Shown here in pieces: positions 1 through 7,125 of a stretch of 15,908 bases of DNA (positions within the stretch are counted from its first letter, which is position 1; the number at the start of each line of letters is the position of its first letter). The position numbers were made by a program, and so were the translations under genes. The DNA lies in contig CAQJOC010000018.1 in assembly GCA_948815685.1 (NCBI GenBank), positions 1 through 15,908 on the forward strand. The letters are read 5' to 3'. The DNA is from an uncultured Eubacteriales bacterium. Its GTDB lineage: Bacteria > Bacillota > Clostridia > Oscillospirales > Acutalibacteraceae. Under the pieces are notes generated by a model. That model was given only the letters and a program-made list of their open reading frames with translations. It had not been told where the DNA came from and did not search any database.

Positions 1-95
1 TGCCCGCAGAGACCGTTCTGCATTTGCGACATCCCGGAAAATTGATTTCAGTGACCCGAAAAGAGTATTGCACTGAAATAGATTACATGATATAA
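1..95 (+). other. Unidentified 5' edge segment, possible tail of a gene
   Basis: Reading frame 3 is open from the window edge to a TAA at 93-95 and gives about 30 residues, including LRHPGKLISVTRKEY. The first 60 bases are clearly richer in G and C than the rest of the window. No family is recognised. In many Clostridia trmD lies just upstream of rplS, but this peptide does not look like a TrmD C-terminus. The rplS promoter overlaps the end of the frame, so it may be noncoding. The minus-strand frame is also open here but has no credible start codon. Confidence 0.2.
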
Positions 96-96
96 T
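68..96 (+). promoter_or_regulatory. Probable sigma-A promoter of rplS
   Basis: TTGCAC (68-73) and a perfect TATAAT (91-96) are separated by 17 bases. The -35 matches consensus only at TTG, while the -10 and the spacing are ideal. A 9-bp perfect inverted repeat, ATTTCAGTG (45-53) and CACTGAAAT (71-79), overlaps the -35 box. Initiation near 103 would give a leader of roughly 105 nucleotides before rplS. Confidence 0.55.
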
Positions 97-151
97 TTTT
101 TAGTATATCGATTTATGCTTTGAGCTTATTAGCATATTTTGAAATTAAAAT

Positions 152-190
152 TGCATTCCTCTGCTTTTTAAAATATAGAGCAAGAATGCA
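152..190 (+). promoter_or_regulatory. Leader hairpin upstream of rplS, L19-leader-like
   Basis: TGCATTC (152-158) pairs perfectly with GAATGCA (184-190), with further short complementarity inside (CTCT with AGAG). The stem ends 10 bases before the GGAGGA ribosome binding site of rplS. Firmicutes are known to carry an L19 ribosomal-protein leader RNA at this place, which is thought to mediate autoregulation. The position and GCATTC/GAATGC stem fit that idea, but I cannot confirm the conserved loop nucleotides by eye. Confidence 0.4.
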
Positions 191-208
191 TAGATATTTG
201 GAGGATTT

Positions 209-553
209 ATGGAAGCGTTAAAAAAAGTTTTTGAAGGGTCACTGAAAAAAGAGTTACCGGAGTTTGGAATTGGGGATACTGTAAAAGTAGATGTTAATAT
301 TAAAGAAGGAGAAAGAGAGCGTATACAGACCTTCGAGGGAGTTGTGATTGCTAGAAAAGGAAGCAATATAGGTGAAACTTTTACAGTTAGAAGAGTATCT
401 TATGGAGTAGGGGTGGAAAGGATATTTCCGCTACATTCTCCGAATGTTAAAGGCATAAAGGTTATCAGAAAAGGTAAAGTAAGAAGAAGCAAACTTTATT
501 ATCTAAGAGAGAGAACAGGAAAGGCTGCAAGGGTAAAAGAGCAGATAATCTAA
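209..553 (+). CDS. rplS: 50S ribosomal protein L19
   Basis: The protein is 114 residues, the usual size for bacterial L19, a component of the large subunit at the 30S-50S interface. Recognisable family features are the central GDTVKVDVNIKEGERERIQ stretch, the FEGVVIARKG segment, VRRVSYGVGVERIFPLHSP, and the basic C-terminal part KVRRSKLYYLRERTGKAARV. The ATG at 209 is preceded by GGAGGA (200-205) at normal spacing. It stands behind its own likely promoter and leader hairpin and starts the rplS-lepB-rbgA-rnhB order common in Clostridia. No anomalies are seen. Confidence 0.97.
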   Translation: MEALKKVFEGSLKKELPEFGIGDTVKVDVNIKEGERERIQTFEGVVIARKGSNIGETFTVRRVSYGVGVERIFPLHSPNVKGIKVIRKGKVRRSKLYYLRERTGKAARVKEQII

Positions 554-949
554 AAAGTGTACTGTATTGCTATAAATCGTATGTATGGATTAGACGCTTA
601 AAATAGGTTATTAATCGAATATGCTGTATAACAAAACTTATTTGTGTAAGTTATATTAATAGACATAAATCATAGTTGAAAAGTATTCATATTATTTTTA
701 CTTTAGACTTTGTTTTTATAACTGTTTCGGGATATTATATGTTTAACACTTCACATTATTTAGATAAAATGTTATTACCGAGTCCGAAGATGGCAAAGTT
801 TTGGGTGGAAAAGGATATAAAAGACAAGTGAGTTTTATAGAATTTTTATTTTAGCAGAATAAAGGGAATGTAAATTTAACATATACCGTGTTTGGATTTA
901 AAATTACATTAAAATGTCATTTTATTTAGAGAAAGGAGGCTTGTTAAGT
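554..949 (+). other. Long rplS-lepB intergenic region
   Basis: About 400 bases separate rplS from lepB. I see no convincing terminator: the best inverted repeats near 630-655 are short and interrupted. The only structured content is a 30-codon open frame at 739-831, listed separately. A start codon at 914 in frame with lepB also falls in this gap but lacks a ribosome binding site of its own. The gap is longer than is usual between these two genes. Confidence 0.5.
739..831 (+). CDS. Possible 30-residue small ORF or gene remnant
   Basis: An ATG at 739 opens a 30-codon frame ending in TGA at 829-831, with a second in-frame ATG at 769. The end of the peptide is lysine-rich and charged (MAKFWVEKDIKDK). 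Local base composition from about 771 to 810 is richer in G and C than the surrounding gap. There is no strong ribosome binding site (only a weak CGGGA), and no family is recognised. It may be a small gene, a decayed gene end or chance. Confidence 0.15.
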   Translation: MFNTSHYLDKMLLPSPKMAKFWVEKDIKDK

Positions 950-1516
950 ATGGGAGAAATAGTGGAAATAGATGAAAGTTCAGAAGAAATTCCAAGTGGG
1001 TTTATTTATAATTGTTATGAATGGACAGAGACTATAGTTGAAGCTATTATTCCAGTTGTGTTTATTTTGGCTTTTGTTTTTAGGATAGTGAGTGTTTCAG
1101 GAGAATCCATGCTTAACACTTTACATAATATGGATAAAGTGTTGGTAATGGAGTGGTATTATAAGCCTAAAAATGGAGATGTTGTGGTGATAAGAAAAGG
1201 TCAAAATCTTGATGAGCCGTTGATAAAAAGAGTTATAGCGATAGAAGGACAAACACTTGGAATAGATTTTAGTACTGGAACTGTAACAGTGGATGGGAAA
1301 TTATTGGAAGAAAGATATATAAAAGAAAAAATGTGGCTTCGTGAAGATGGAGACATTCCTCAGAAAATACCAAAAGGATATAGTTTTGTTATGGGAGACA
1401 ATAGGAATAATTCTTTGGATAGCCGTTCAAAAGCAGTAGGGCTGATAAAAAATGAAGATATAAAGGGGAAGGCAGCGTTTGTGGTATTTCCTTTTAATAG
1501 AATTAAATCAATATAA
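950..1516 (+). CDS. lepB: Signal peptidase I
   Basis: This is an S26 family membrane serine/lysine protease that removes signal peptides from exported preproteins. I chose the ATG at 950 because AAAGGAGG (932-939) lies 10 bases ahead of it; the longer frame from 914 would bury that site inside the gene. From 950 the protein has 188 residues. There is one N-terminal membrane segment (about residues 29-47). The box B motif SGESMLNTL holds catalytic Ser53, the PLIKRVIAIEGQ motif holds general-base Lys93, and box E MGDNRNNSLDSR is at 148-159. Box B has NTL where many homologues have PTL, a substitution that is common in Firmicutes. The domain is complete. It is the only export gene in this ribosome-biogenesis neighbourhood, a conserved arrangement in Clostridia. 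Confidence 0.94.
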   Translation: MGEIVEIDESSEEIPSGFIYNCYEWTETIVEAIIPVVFILAFVFRIVSVSGESMLNTLHNMDKVLVMEWYYKPKNGDVVVIRKGQNLDEPLIKRVIAIEGQTLGIDFSTGTVTVDGKLLEERYIKEKMWLREDGDIPQKIPKGYSFVMGDNRNNSLDSRSKAVGLIKNEDIKGKAAFVVFPFNRIKSI

Positions 1517-1644
1517 AGTTTGGCTATTTTTATAAATGTTATATTAAATTTTTATCTCACATATAAAAATAAAGTTTTAGTTTTTAAAGAAAGTTTTTAA
1601 ATCGGTATCTGCAATGGCATTGTAGTTTAACTTAAGGTGATTTA

Positions 1645-2514
1645 ATGGGGCAAACTGAAAATATCAACTGGTTTCCAGGGCATATGGCTAAGGCTATCAG
1701 AAACATTAAGGAAAATATTAGAATTGCTGATATTGTAATAGAAGTTGCGGATGCAAGAATACCTATAAGTAGTAGAAATTCTGATATTCAGAAGATTATT
1801 GGGGAAAAACCGATATTACTTGTTTTGAATAAAAGTGACCTTGCGGATTCAAAGCAGACTGAAAAATGGATCACACATTATACACAAAAAGGAATAAACA
1901 CTATATCAATGGAATGTAAGTCAGGTAAGGGGATAGGTTTATTAAAAAAGAAAATAAACCACCTTATGGGGAAAAAATGTGAAAAATGGCAGTTAAAAGG
2001 GATAAGCAGAAAAACAATAAAAGCAATAATTCTTGGTGAGCCTAATACAGGGAAATCTTCACTTATTAACAGACTTGCCACAAGTTATAAAGTTAAAGCT
2101 GAAAATAGACCGGGAGTTACTAAAAAAAACAGATGGATACCCATAGATGAGACTATAGATGTGCTTGATACTCCGGGGATCTTGCCACCTAAAATTCAAG
2201 AAGTTATTTCACAGAATAACCTTGCATTTACAGGGGCGATCAAAGATGAGGTATTGGATTTAGAATCAGTTTCATTAAAACTTATATCTTTTTTAATTGA
2301 AAATTATTTAGAAATGTTAAAAAACAGATATAAAATTAACGATGAAGAAATTAATAATGCTGTACCTTATGAGATTTTAATTCTTATAGGAAAAAAGCGA
2401 AGACTGTTAACTTTAGGTGGAGAGGTTGATACACAGAGAACATCAATTATGCTTTTATCAGAGTTTCGTGAAGGAAAAATTGGGAAAATTACTCTTGAAA
2501 AGGTCAAAGTTTAA
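1645..2514 (+). CDS. rbgA: Ribosome biogenesis GTPase RbgA (YlqF)
   Basis: This is a circularly permuted GTPase that acts in a late step of 50S subunit assembly. The permuted order is visible: G4 NKSD at 62-65 and a G5-like CKSGKG come first, then G1 GEPNTGKSS at 131-139, then G3 DTPG at 175-178. The N-terminal NWFPGHMAKA (about 8-17) is a signature of the YlqF group and includes the conserved histidine. The C-terminal domain (about 200-289) follows. The length of 289 residues is normal. The ATG at 1645 has AAGGTGA (1634-1640). G1 has Thr where many homologues have Val (PNVGKS). It lies 28 bases ahead of rnhB, probably in the same transcript. Confidence 0.95.
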   Translation: MGQTENINWFPGHMAKAIRNIKENIRIADIVIEVADARIPISSRNSDIQKIIGEKPILLVLNKSDLADSKQTEKWITHYTQKGINTISMECKSGKGIGLLKKKINHLMGKKCEKWQLKGISRKTIKAIILGEPNTGKSSLINRLATSYKVKAENRPGVTKKNRWIPIDETIDVLDTPGILPPKIQEVISQNNLAFTGAIKDEVLDLESVSLKLISFLIENYLEMLKNRYKINDEEINNAVPYEILILIGKKRRLLTLGGEVDTQRTSIMLLSEFREGKIGKITLEKVKV

Positions 2515-2542
2515 AAATCAATAAAATCAAAGAGGAAAAAAA

Positions 2543-3145
2543 TTGAAAGATTGGTTGTTATATGAAAAAGAGTGTCTTAATGCAGGTTATAAGGTTGTAT
2601 GTGGAGTAGATGAGGCCGGACGAGGACCTCTGGCAGGTCCTGTTTGTGCTGCTGCAGTAATTCTCAGAGAGGGAGAAATTATTGAAGGAGCTAATGATTC
2701 AAAGAAACTTAGTGAAAAAAAAAGAGAAAATTTGTTTGAAATAATCAAAAATAACGCGCTTTCATATGGAGTGGCATTTTCGGACGAAAAAGAAATAGAT
2801 GATTTAAATATTTTGAATGCAACTTATCTTGCGATGAAACGTGCTGTAAGTAGGCTTAAAATTAAACCCGATATTATTTTAGTAGATGGAAACAGAGTTC
2901 CGGATTTTGGCATTTTTGCTAAACCGATTATAAAGGGAGATGCAAGTTCGATGTCAATAGCTTGTGCTTCGATTTTAGCCAAAGTTACGCGTGACCGATA
3001 TATGAAAGAGCTTGACAAACAATATCCCGCTTATGGGTTTGAAAAACATAAAGGGTATGGGACAAAATTTCATATAGAAAAATTAAAAAAATATGGTTAT
3101 TCGCCAATTCATAGAAAAAGTTTTTTAAAAAATATAATAGGATGA
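2543..3145 (+). CDS. rnhB: Ribonuclease HII
   Basis: RNase HII cuts the RNA strand of RNA-DNA hybrids and starts removal of ribonucleotides misincorporated in DNA. The start is TTG at 2543, preceded by AGAGGA (2531-2536); no better ATG lies upstream in frame. VCGVDEAGRGPLAGPV gives metal ligands Asp23 and Glu24. ILVDGN gives Asp115 and IKGD gives Asp133, completing the four-carboxylate site. NDSKKLSEKKR and ASILAKVTRDR are further family blocks, and the C-terminal HKGYGTKFHIEKLKKYG is also conserved. At 200 residues it is full length. It ends 6 bases before the YraN-family gene, whose binding site overlaps the rnhB stop. Confidence 0.96.
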   Translation: MKDWLLYEKECLNAGYKVVCGVDEAGRGPLAGPVCAAAVILREGEIIEGANDSKKLSEKKRENLFEIIKNNALSYGVAFSDEKEIDDLNILNATYLAMKRAVSRLKIKPDIILVDGNRVPDFGIFAKPIIKGDASSMSIACASILAKVTRDRYMKELDKQYPAYGFEKHKGYGTKFHIEKLKKYGYSPIHRKSFLKNIIG

Positions 3146-3151
3146 AAAAAT

Positions 3152-3535
3152 ATGGAACAAAGAGAAAAAGGAATTTTAGGAGAAAAAGTGGCAAAAGTTT
3201 ATGCCCAGCGACATGGAATGGAATTTTTGGAAAGCAATTATCACAGCAGGTATGGTGAAGTGGACTTAATATTTAAAGACAGAAATGATGTTTTGGCTTT
3301 TATAGAAGTAAAATTACGAAATGATGGTTCTTTAATAAGCGGAATAGAAGCAGTCGGAAAGAGAAAAAGAAGTAGGATAATAAAAACCGCATGTGATTAT
3401 ATACAAAAGAATAACATCGAGATGCAACCGAGATTTGATGTTGCGGAAATTAAGTGTAATAATAAAAAAAGACCCGTAAGAATAAACTATATAAGAAATG
3501 CGTTTGGGCTGGAGGGGTTGAATGAAATTTTTTGA
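3152..3535 (+). CDS. yraN: YraN family (UPF0102) nuclease-fold protein
   Basis: This small protein of the YraN/UPF0102 family has a restriction-endonuclease-like fold; its cellular role is not well settled, with a link to DNA or Holliday-junction processing suggested by its fold. Conserved features are the N-terminal GEKVAKVYAQRHG with Glu11, the NYHSRYGEVDLI block with Asp38, and FIEVK with Glu52 and Lys54. Together these make the D-(E)xK type metal site. At 127 residues it is of usual size. The AGGATG just before the ATG overlaps the rnhB stop region, suggesting translational coupling. Its last 14 bases overlap the start of the dipeptidase. Placement next to rnhB is conserved in many Firmicutes. 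Confidence 0.9.
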   Translation: MEQREKGILGEKVAKVYAQRHGMEFLESNYHSRYGEVDLIFKDRNDVLAFIEVKLRNDGSLISGIEAVGKRKRSRIIKTACDYIQKNNIEMQPRFDVAEIKCNNKKRPVRINYIRNAFGLEGLNEIF

Positions 3536-4448
3536 TTTGCACTGTGATACACTGTATGAGATACATAAAAAAAATCAAGAATTTTTTGAAAATAAATGCC
3601 ATGTTTCACTTAAGAGAGCTGATAAAATTGAAAATTATATAGGCTGTTTTGCATTTTGGATGCCTGATAAATACAGAGGTAGAAGTGCGGTTGAATTTTT
3701 TGACAGTTTATATGAAAAGTTTAAAGAAGAAAAAAAGAAAAACGATAATTTATTAAAAATAATAGAAGATTCACAAAGCATAAAAAATATATCGAATAAT
3801 AAAGTAGGAGTACTTTTAGGAATTGAAGGCTGTTCGGTATTAAATGGAGATTTGAATAAGATTAAATTTTTTTATGATTTGGGGATAAGGATTATAACGC
3901 TTACTTGGAATGGCGCTAACGAAATAGGGGACGGAAATGCAGTGGAAAATCCAAAAGGGATAACTGAATTTGGTATTAAAGCTGTAAAGGAAATGGAGAA
4001 AAACAAAATTATAGTTGATATTTCACATGCAAGCAAAGAGCTTTTTTATGATGTGGCTGAATTATCTAAAAGACCATTTATTGCAACTCACTCTAATGCT
4101 TATAGTGTTTGTAAACATAAAAGAAATCTTACAGACGAGCAGTTTAAGATTATAAAAGAGAAAAAAGGATTAGTCGGCGTTACTTTCTGTAAAGATTTTT
4201 TAAATTCCGGTAAAGATGCAAAGGTATCAGACATAATGAAACATATTGAACATTTTCTTTCTTTGGGAGGAGAGAAAACGTTGGGGATTGGCAGTGACTT
4301 TGATGGAACCGATATTCCGGATGAGATTAAAGGTATACAATCTATAGAGGTTCTTTATGAATACTTACTAAGACATAACTATAATGAAGAATTAGTAAAT
4401 AGAATCTTTTATGGTAATTCCTATGAATTTTTTAAAAATATGCTTTAA
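3522..4448 (+). CDS. Membrane-dipeptidase family (M19) zinc peptidase
   Basis: This is a peptidase family M19 (renal-dipeptidase-like) metalloenzyme, expected to hydrolyse dipeptides with a binuclear zinc centre. The whole ligand set is visible: HxD at His7 and Asp9 in FDLHCDTL, Glu102 in LLGIEGC, His169 in DISHAS, His190 in ATHSN and Asp259 in GIGSDFDG. No signal peptide or membrane segment is seen, so it should be cytosolic despite the family name. GGAGGGG (3511-3517) precedes the ATG at 3522, which lies inside the end of the YraN-family gene (14-base overlap), so the two are probably cotranslated. At 308 residues it is normal for bacterial members. The physiological substrate cannot be told from sequence. 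Confidence 0.92.
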   Translation: MKFFDLHCDTLYEIHKKNQEFFENKCHVSLKRADKIENYIGCFAFWMPDKYRGRSAVEFFDSLYEKFKEEKKKNDNLLKIIEDSQSIKNISNNKVGVLLGIEGCSVLNGDLNKIKFFYDLGIRIITLTWNGANEIGDGNAVENPKGITEFGIKAVKEMEKNKIIVDISHASKELFYDVAELSKRPFIATHSNAYSVCKHKRNLTDEQFKIIKEKKGLVGVTFCKDFLNSGKDAKVSDIMKHIEHFLSLGGEKTLGIGSDFDGTDIPDEIKGIQSIEVLYEYLLRHNYNEELVNRIFYGNSYEFFKNML

Positions 4449-4452
4449 TCAA

Positions 4453-4610
4453 ATTAGACTTCTTGCAAAATCAACCTGAAAAACGAAAAAGCTGATGGTT
4501 TTTATAAATAGGCTCTTATAAATTGCATTTTTTCTATTTTAGAGTCATCCATAATCCAACATTCTGCCTTTTATTTATGAATATGTTTTGATTTCGCAGG
4601 AGTTATATTA
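4453..4610. repeat. Inverted-repeat element, copy 1
   Basis: The left end ATTAGACTTCTTGCAAAATC runs from 4453, and the right end TTGATTTCGCAGGAGTTAT runs from 4588; they are inverted copies with few differences. The centre of about 113 bases has no open frame of note. Five bases before it is the dipeptidase stop. The same ends occur at 12340-12438 and 13699-13797. It is probably a relic of a small non-autonomous mobile element, and as RNA it could also fold into a long-range hairpin behind the dipeptidase gene. Confidence 0.65.
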
Positions 4611-4668
4611 TAAAAAATGAAGTAAAAATATTGATATAGAAATTAAAAAATCAAAAGGAATGAAAGCA

Positions 4669-5361
4669 ATGTCAATCTATGCGATAGCTGATTTGCATTT
4701 ATCGCTTGGAGTACAAAAACCAATGGACGTATTCAAGGGATGGGATAATTATGTCAAAAAATTGCAATTAAATTGGGAAAAAACAGTAAAGGATTCTGAC
4801 ACAGTTGTTATCGCCGGGGATATTTCATGGGCACTTAAATTAGAAGAGTCTCAAGAAGATTTTAAATTTATAGACGTTTTGCCGGGGAAAAAAATAATTT
4901 TAAAAGGAAATCACGATTATTGGTGGTCGAGCGTAAAAAAGATAACAGAATTTTTTGAAAGCAGGGGGATAAAATCAATTTCTTTGTTACATAATTCTGC
5001 AATCTCAGTTGAAAATGTATGCATATGTGGAACTAGGGGATGGCTATATAATTCTGAAACAGAAAATGATAAAAAAGTTTTGATGCGAGAGGCGGGAAGA
5101 CTTGAAAGGTCTATAGATATTGCTATAAAACAAGGTTTAGAACCAATAGTGTTTTTGCATTATCCACCTATTTACGGAGAAAGGGAGTCTAGTGAAATTA
5201 TAAATATTCTAGTTGAAAGAAATATAAAAAAATGTTATTATGGACATATTCATGGTGGAAAATTTTCTACAAAATTAAAAACAGGGTTATACAAAGGAGT
5301 GAGCTTGGAACTTATAGCGTGTGATTATTTGGATTTTTGCCCAAAGCTTATTAAGGAGTAA
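4669..5361 (+). CDS. Metallophosphoesterase (calcineurin-like, COG1768-type)
   Basis: This is a predicted cytosolic phosphohydrolase with a two-metal calcineurin-like core. Motifs in order are ADLHLS (Asp8, His10), GDISWA (Asp51), GNHDYWW (Asn81, His82, Asp83), LHYPP (His164) and GHIHGG (His193, His195). I start it at the ATG at 4669 because AAAAGGA (4653-4659) lies 9 bases upstream. The earlier in-frame ATG at 4660 touches that site directly, and family members typically begin a few residues before xxADLHLS. This gives 230 residues. The substrate is unknown. It stands alone between the inverted-repeat copy 1 and an A-rich gap. Confidence 0.88.
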   Translation: MSIYAIADLHLSLGVQKPMDVFKGWDNYVKKLQLNWEKTVKDSDTVVIAGDISWALKLEESQEDFKFIDVLPGKKIILKGNHDYWWSSVKKITEFFESRGIKSISLLHNSAISVENVCICGTRGWLYNSETENDKKVLMREAGRLERSIDIAIKQGLEPIVFLHYPPIYGERESSEIINILVERNIKKCYYGHIHGGKFSTKLKTGLYKGVSLELIACDYLDFCPKLIKE

Positions 5362-5552
5362 GGGGAAAATGATTAATCGTTTGAAACAATAGATTAGAAA
5401 AATTGGGGAATTAAAATAAAAAAGCAATAAAAAGAAAAAACAAAATAATAAATAAAATACAAATCCAGATAAGACATAAATAAAAAATGAAAAAATAAGA
5501 AATATAAGATAATAAAATTATAAAAAATTGCAAGAAAGGGATGTTTTTATAA
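5362..5552 (+). other. A-rich intergenic tract before tig
   Basis: From about 5395 to 5530 the plus strand is made largely of A, with few T, G or C, giving strong strand asymmetry of A over T. No open frame, clear promoter or stem-loop is visible. The tract ends at the tig binding site, GAAAGGG (5534-5540). It could act as a curved or UP-element-like DNA segment or as an unstructured 5' leader; that is inference. Confidence 0.4.
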
Positions 5553-6833
5553 ATGAATTTAAAATCGTCAAATAAAATTTCCGCAAATGAATATGAATTA
5601 GAGATAGAGATTTCTGCGGATGTTTTTAATAAAGAAATAGATAAAGTCTATAAAAGAGATATAAAAAAAATTAATGTGCCGGGATTCAGAAAAGGAAAAG
5701 CTCCACGTCCGTTTGTCGAAAAATATTATGGGGAAGGTGTTTTTTATGAAGATGCGATAAAAGGGCTTTATCCTAAAGCAATTGAAGACGCAATAAAGGA
5801 GATAAATATTAATTTAGTAGATGTAACTAAATTTGACATACTTACTTCAAATAAAAAAGAAGGTCTTGTTTTTAAGGTAATTGTTGTTGCAGAACCTGAA
5901 ATTAAGTTAGGAAATTATAAAGGAATTCAAGTTGAAAAGTTAAATCTTGAGGTTACGCAGGAAGATATCGATAAAGAAATTGAAGAAGTCAGAGTACGGA
6001 ATGGGAGGCTTGTTACAGTAGAGTCCAGACCAGCTCAAATGGGAGATATCGTTACGATAGATTTTGAAGGATTTATTGAAGGTAAGCCTTTTGAGGGAGG
6101 AAAAGCGGAAAATTTACCAATTGAACTTGGGAAAAAACAATTTATTGAAGGCTTTGAGGAGCAGATTGTGGGACATAACTCAAATGAAGTTTTTGAAATA
6201 AATGTGACGTTCCCAGAGGAATATCACAACGAGAAATATGCAGGCAAGCCTGCAACATTTAAAATTAATTTACACGAAATAAAAGAAAGAGAACTTCCTG
6301 ATTTAGATGACGAATTTGTAAAGGATATAAGTGAGTTTGATACTTTAGATGAATACAAAGAAGATTTAAAGAAGAGCCTAAAGGTGAAAAAAGAGGAGCA
6401 AAATAAATCAAAAAGAGAAGAAGAGATAGAAGAAAAACTTGCTAAATTAGTAGAAGCGGACATTCCTGATGTTATGATTCAGAAAAAAATTGATGAACTT
6501 ATTAAAAATTTAGATAATGATTTGAGGTCTCAAGGTTTAGGAGTACAAGATTACGTTAAGTTTGCCGGATTAAGTATAGATAAAATAAGAGAGCAGTTTC
6601 ATCCTACCGCAGAAAGGCAAGTTAAATTTAATTTAGCTATTAAGAAAATAATAGAAGAAGAAAAATTTGCTTGTACAGATGAAGAAATTGAATCTGAATA
6701 TAAAAAGATGGGAGAAATTTATAAAGTACAGCCTGAAAAAGTTAAAGAAGTCATATCAAAAGAAGAAGTTGAGGAAGTTATAAACAGGAGAAAAGCGGTT
6801 GAGATAGTTGAAAATAATGTGGTTGTAATCTAA
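5553..6833 (+). CDS. tig: Trigger factor
   Basis: Trigger factor is the ribosome-bound chaperone and peptidyl-prolyl isomerase that receives nascent chains at the L23 exit-tunnel site. The ribosome-binding signature GFRKGKAPR is at 44-52 in the N-terminal domain. An FKBP-type isomerase domain runs from about 164 to 245 (GDIVTIDFEGFIEG through HEIKERELPD). The helical C-terminal chaperone domain follows and is very rich in Lys and Glu. The length of 426 residues is typical. The ATG at 5553 has GAAAGGG 12 bases upstream, rather far; an ATG at 5541 in another frame stops almost at once. A hairpin with a T-run follows the gene, so tig may be a single unit ahead of clpP. Confidence 0.96.
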   Translation: MNLKSSNKISANEYELEIEISADVFNKEIDKVYKRDIKKINVPGFRKGKAPRPFVEKYYGEGVFYEDAIKGLYPKAIEDAIKEININLVDVTKFDILTSNKKEGLVFKVIVVAEPEIKLGNYKGIQVEKLNLEVTQEDIDKEIEEVRVRNGRLVTVESRPAQMGDIVTIDFEGFIEGKPFEGGKAENLPIELGKKQFIEGFEEQIVGHNSNEVFEINVTFPEEYHNEKYAGKPATFKINLHEIKERELPDLDDEFVKDISEFDTLDEYKEDLKKSLKVKKEEQNKSKREEEIEEKLAKLVEADIPDVMIQKKIDELIKNLDNDLRSQGLGVQDYVKFAGLSIDKIREQFHPTAERQVKFNLAIKKIIEEEKFACTDEEIESEYKKMGEIYKVQPEKVKEVISKEEVEEVINRRKAVEIVENNVVVI

Positions 6834-6849
6834 AATACAAAAGGACGAT

Positions 6850-6888
6850 AAATGACATAATAAATTTAAACAGAGATTGTCATTTTTT
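6850..6888 (+). terminator. Probable rho-independent terminator after tig
   Basis: AAATGACA (6850-6857) pairs with TGTCATTT (6878-6885), with a 20-base loop and a T-run continuing to 6888. It lies 16 bases after the tig stop. The stem is AT-rich and the loop long, so termination may be partial. Confidence 0.5.
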
Positions 6889-6944
6889 GATTAAGTCGTA
6901 ATTTCATTAATAGTTTTTCTTATATTTTTCTTATATGGTATTTT

Positions 6945-6973
6945 TTGTGTAAGCATAGAAGATAAAATATAAA
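6945..6973 (+). promoter_or_regulatory. Candidate clpP promoter
   Basis: TTGTGT (6945-6950) and TATAAA (6968-6973) are separated by 17 bases, between the tig terminator and clpP. The region is very AT-rich, so chance matches are likely. The predicted leader of about 145 bases contains the two inverted repeats listed next. Confidence 0.3.
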
Positions 6974-7022
6974 AAGAGAAAAAATTATATTTGATAAAAT
7001 GGTGTGGGAAAATTTATTTTAT

Positions 7023-7055
7023 AGTAATAAAATTACAATAATTTTACTGTTTTTT
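7023..7055 (+). promoter_or_regulatory. AT-only hairpin with T-run in clpP leader
   Basis: AGTAATAAAATTA (7023-7035) and TAATTTTACT (7039-7048) are complementary apart from a bulge, with a 3-base loop, and six T follow (7050-7055). In form it is a weak intrinsic terminator placed ahead of clpP, so it could attenuate transcription of the leader. The stem has almost no G-C pairs. Confidence 0.3.
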
Positions 7056-7066
7056 GGCGCAAAGTT

Positions 7067-7106
7067 TATAGTTTGATGTTTTTTATTTACTATCAAATAA
7101 ACTATA
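7067..7106 (+). promoter_or_regulatory. Inverted repeat just before the clpP ribosome binding site
   Basis: TATAGTTT (7067-7074) and AAACTATA (7099-7106) are a perfect 8-bp inverted repeat. TTTGAT (7072-7077) with ATCAAA (7092-7097) offers an overlapping alternative pairing. The element ends 6 bases before GGAGG (7113-7117). It could be an operator or an RNA structure affecting clpP translation. It does not match the CtsR or CIRCE operator consensus. Confidence 0.3.
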
Positions 7107-7125
7107 TTTTACGGAGGTTATTGGA

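Noticed and set aside
914..949. Upstream ATG giving a 12-residue longer LepB
   Set aside because: The strong AAAGGAGG at 932-939 lies inside this extension and fits the ATG at 950; the upstream ATG has no binding site.
1525..1571. Inverted repeat TATTTTTATA/TATAAAAATA between lepB and rbgA as a terminator
   Set aside because: Stem is made only of A and T, with a long loop and no T-run after it; such matches are expected by chance in this composition.
4660..4668. Upstream ATG for the metallophosphoesterase
   Set aside because: AAAAGGA directly touches this ATG, leaving no spacer; it is correctly placed for the ATG at 4669.
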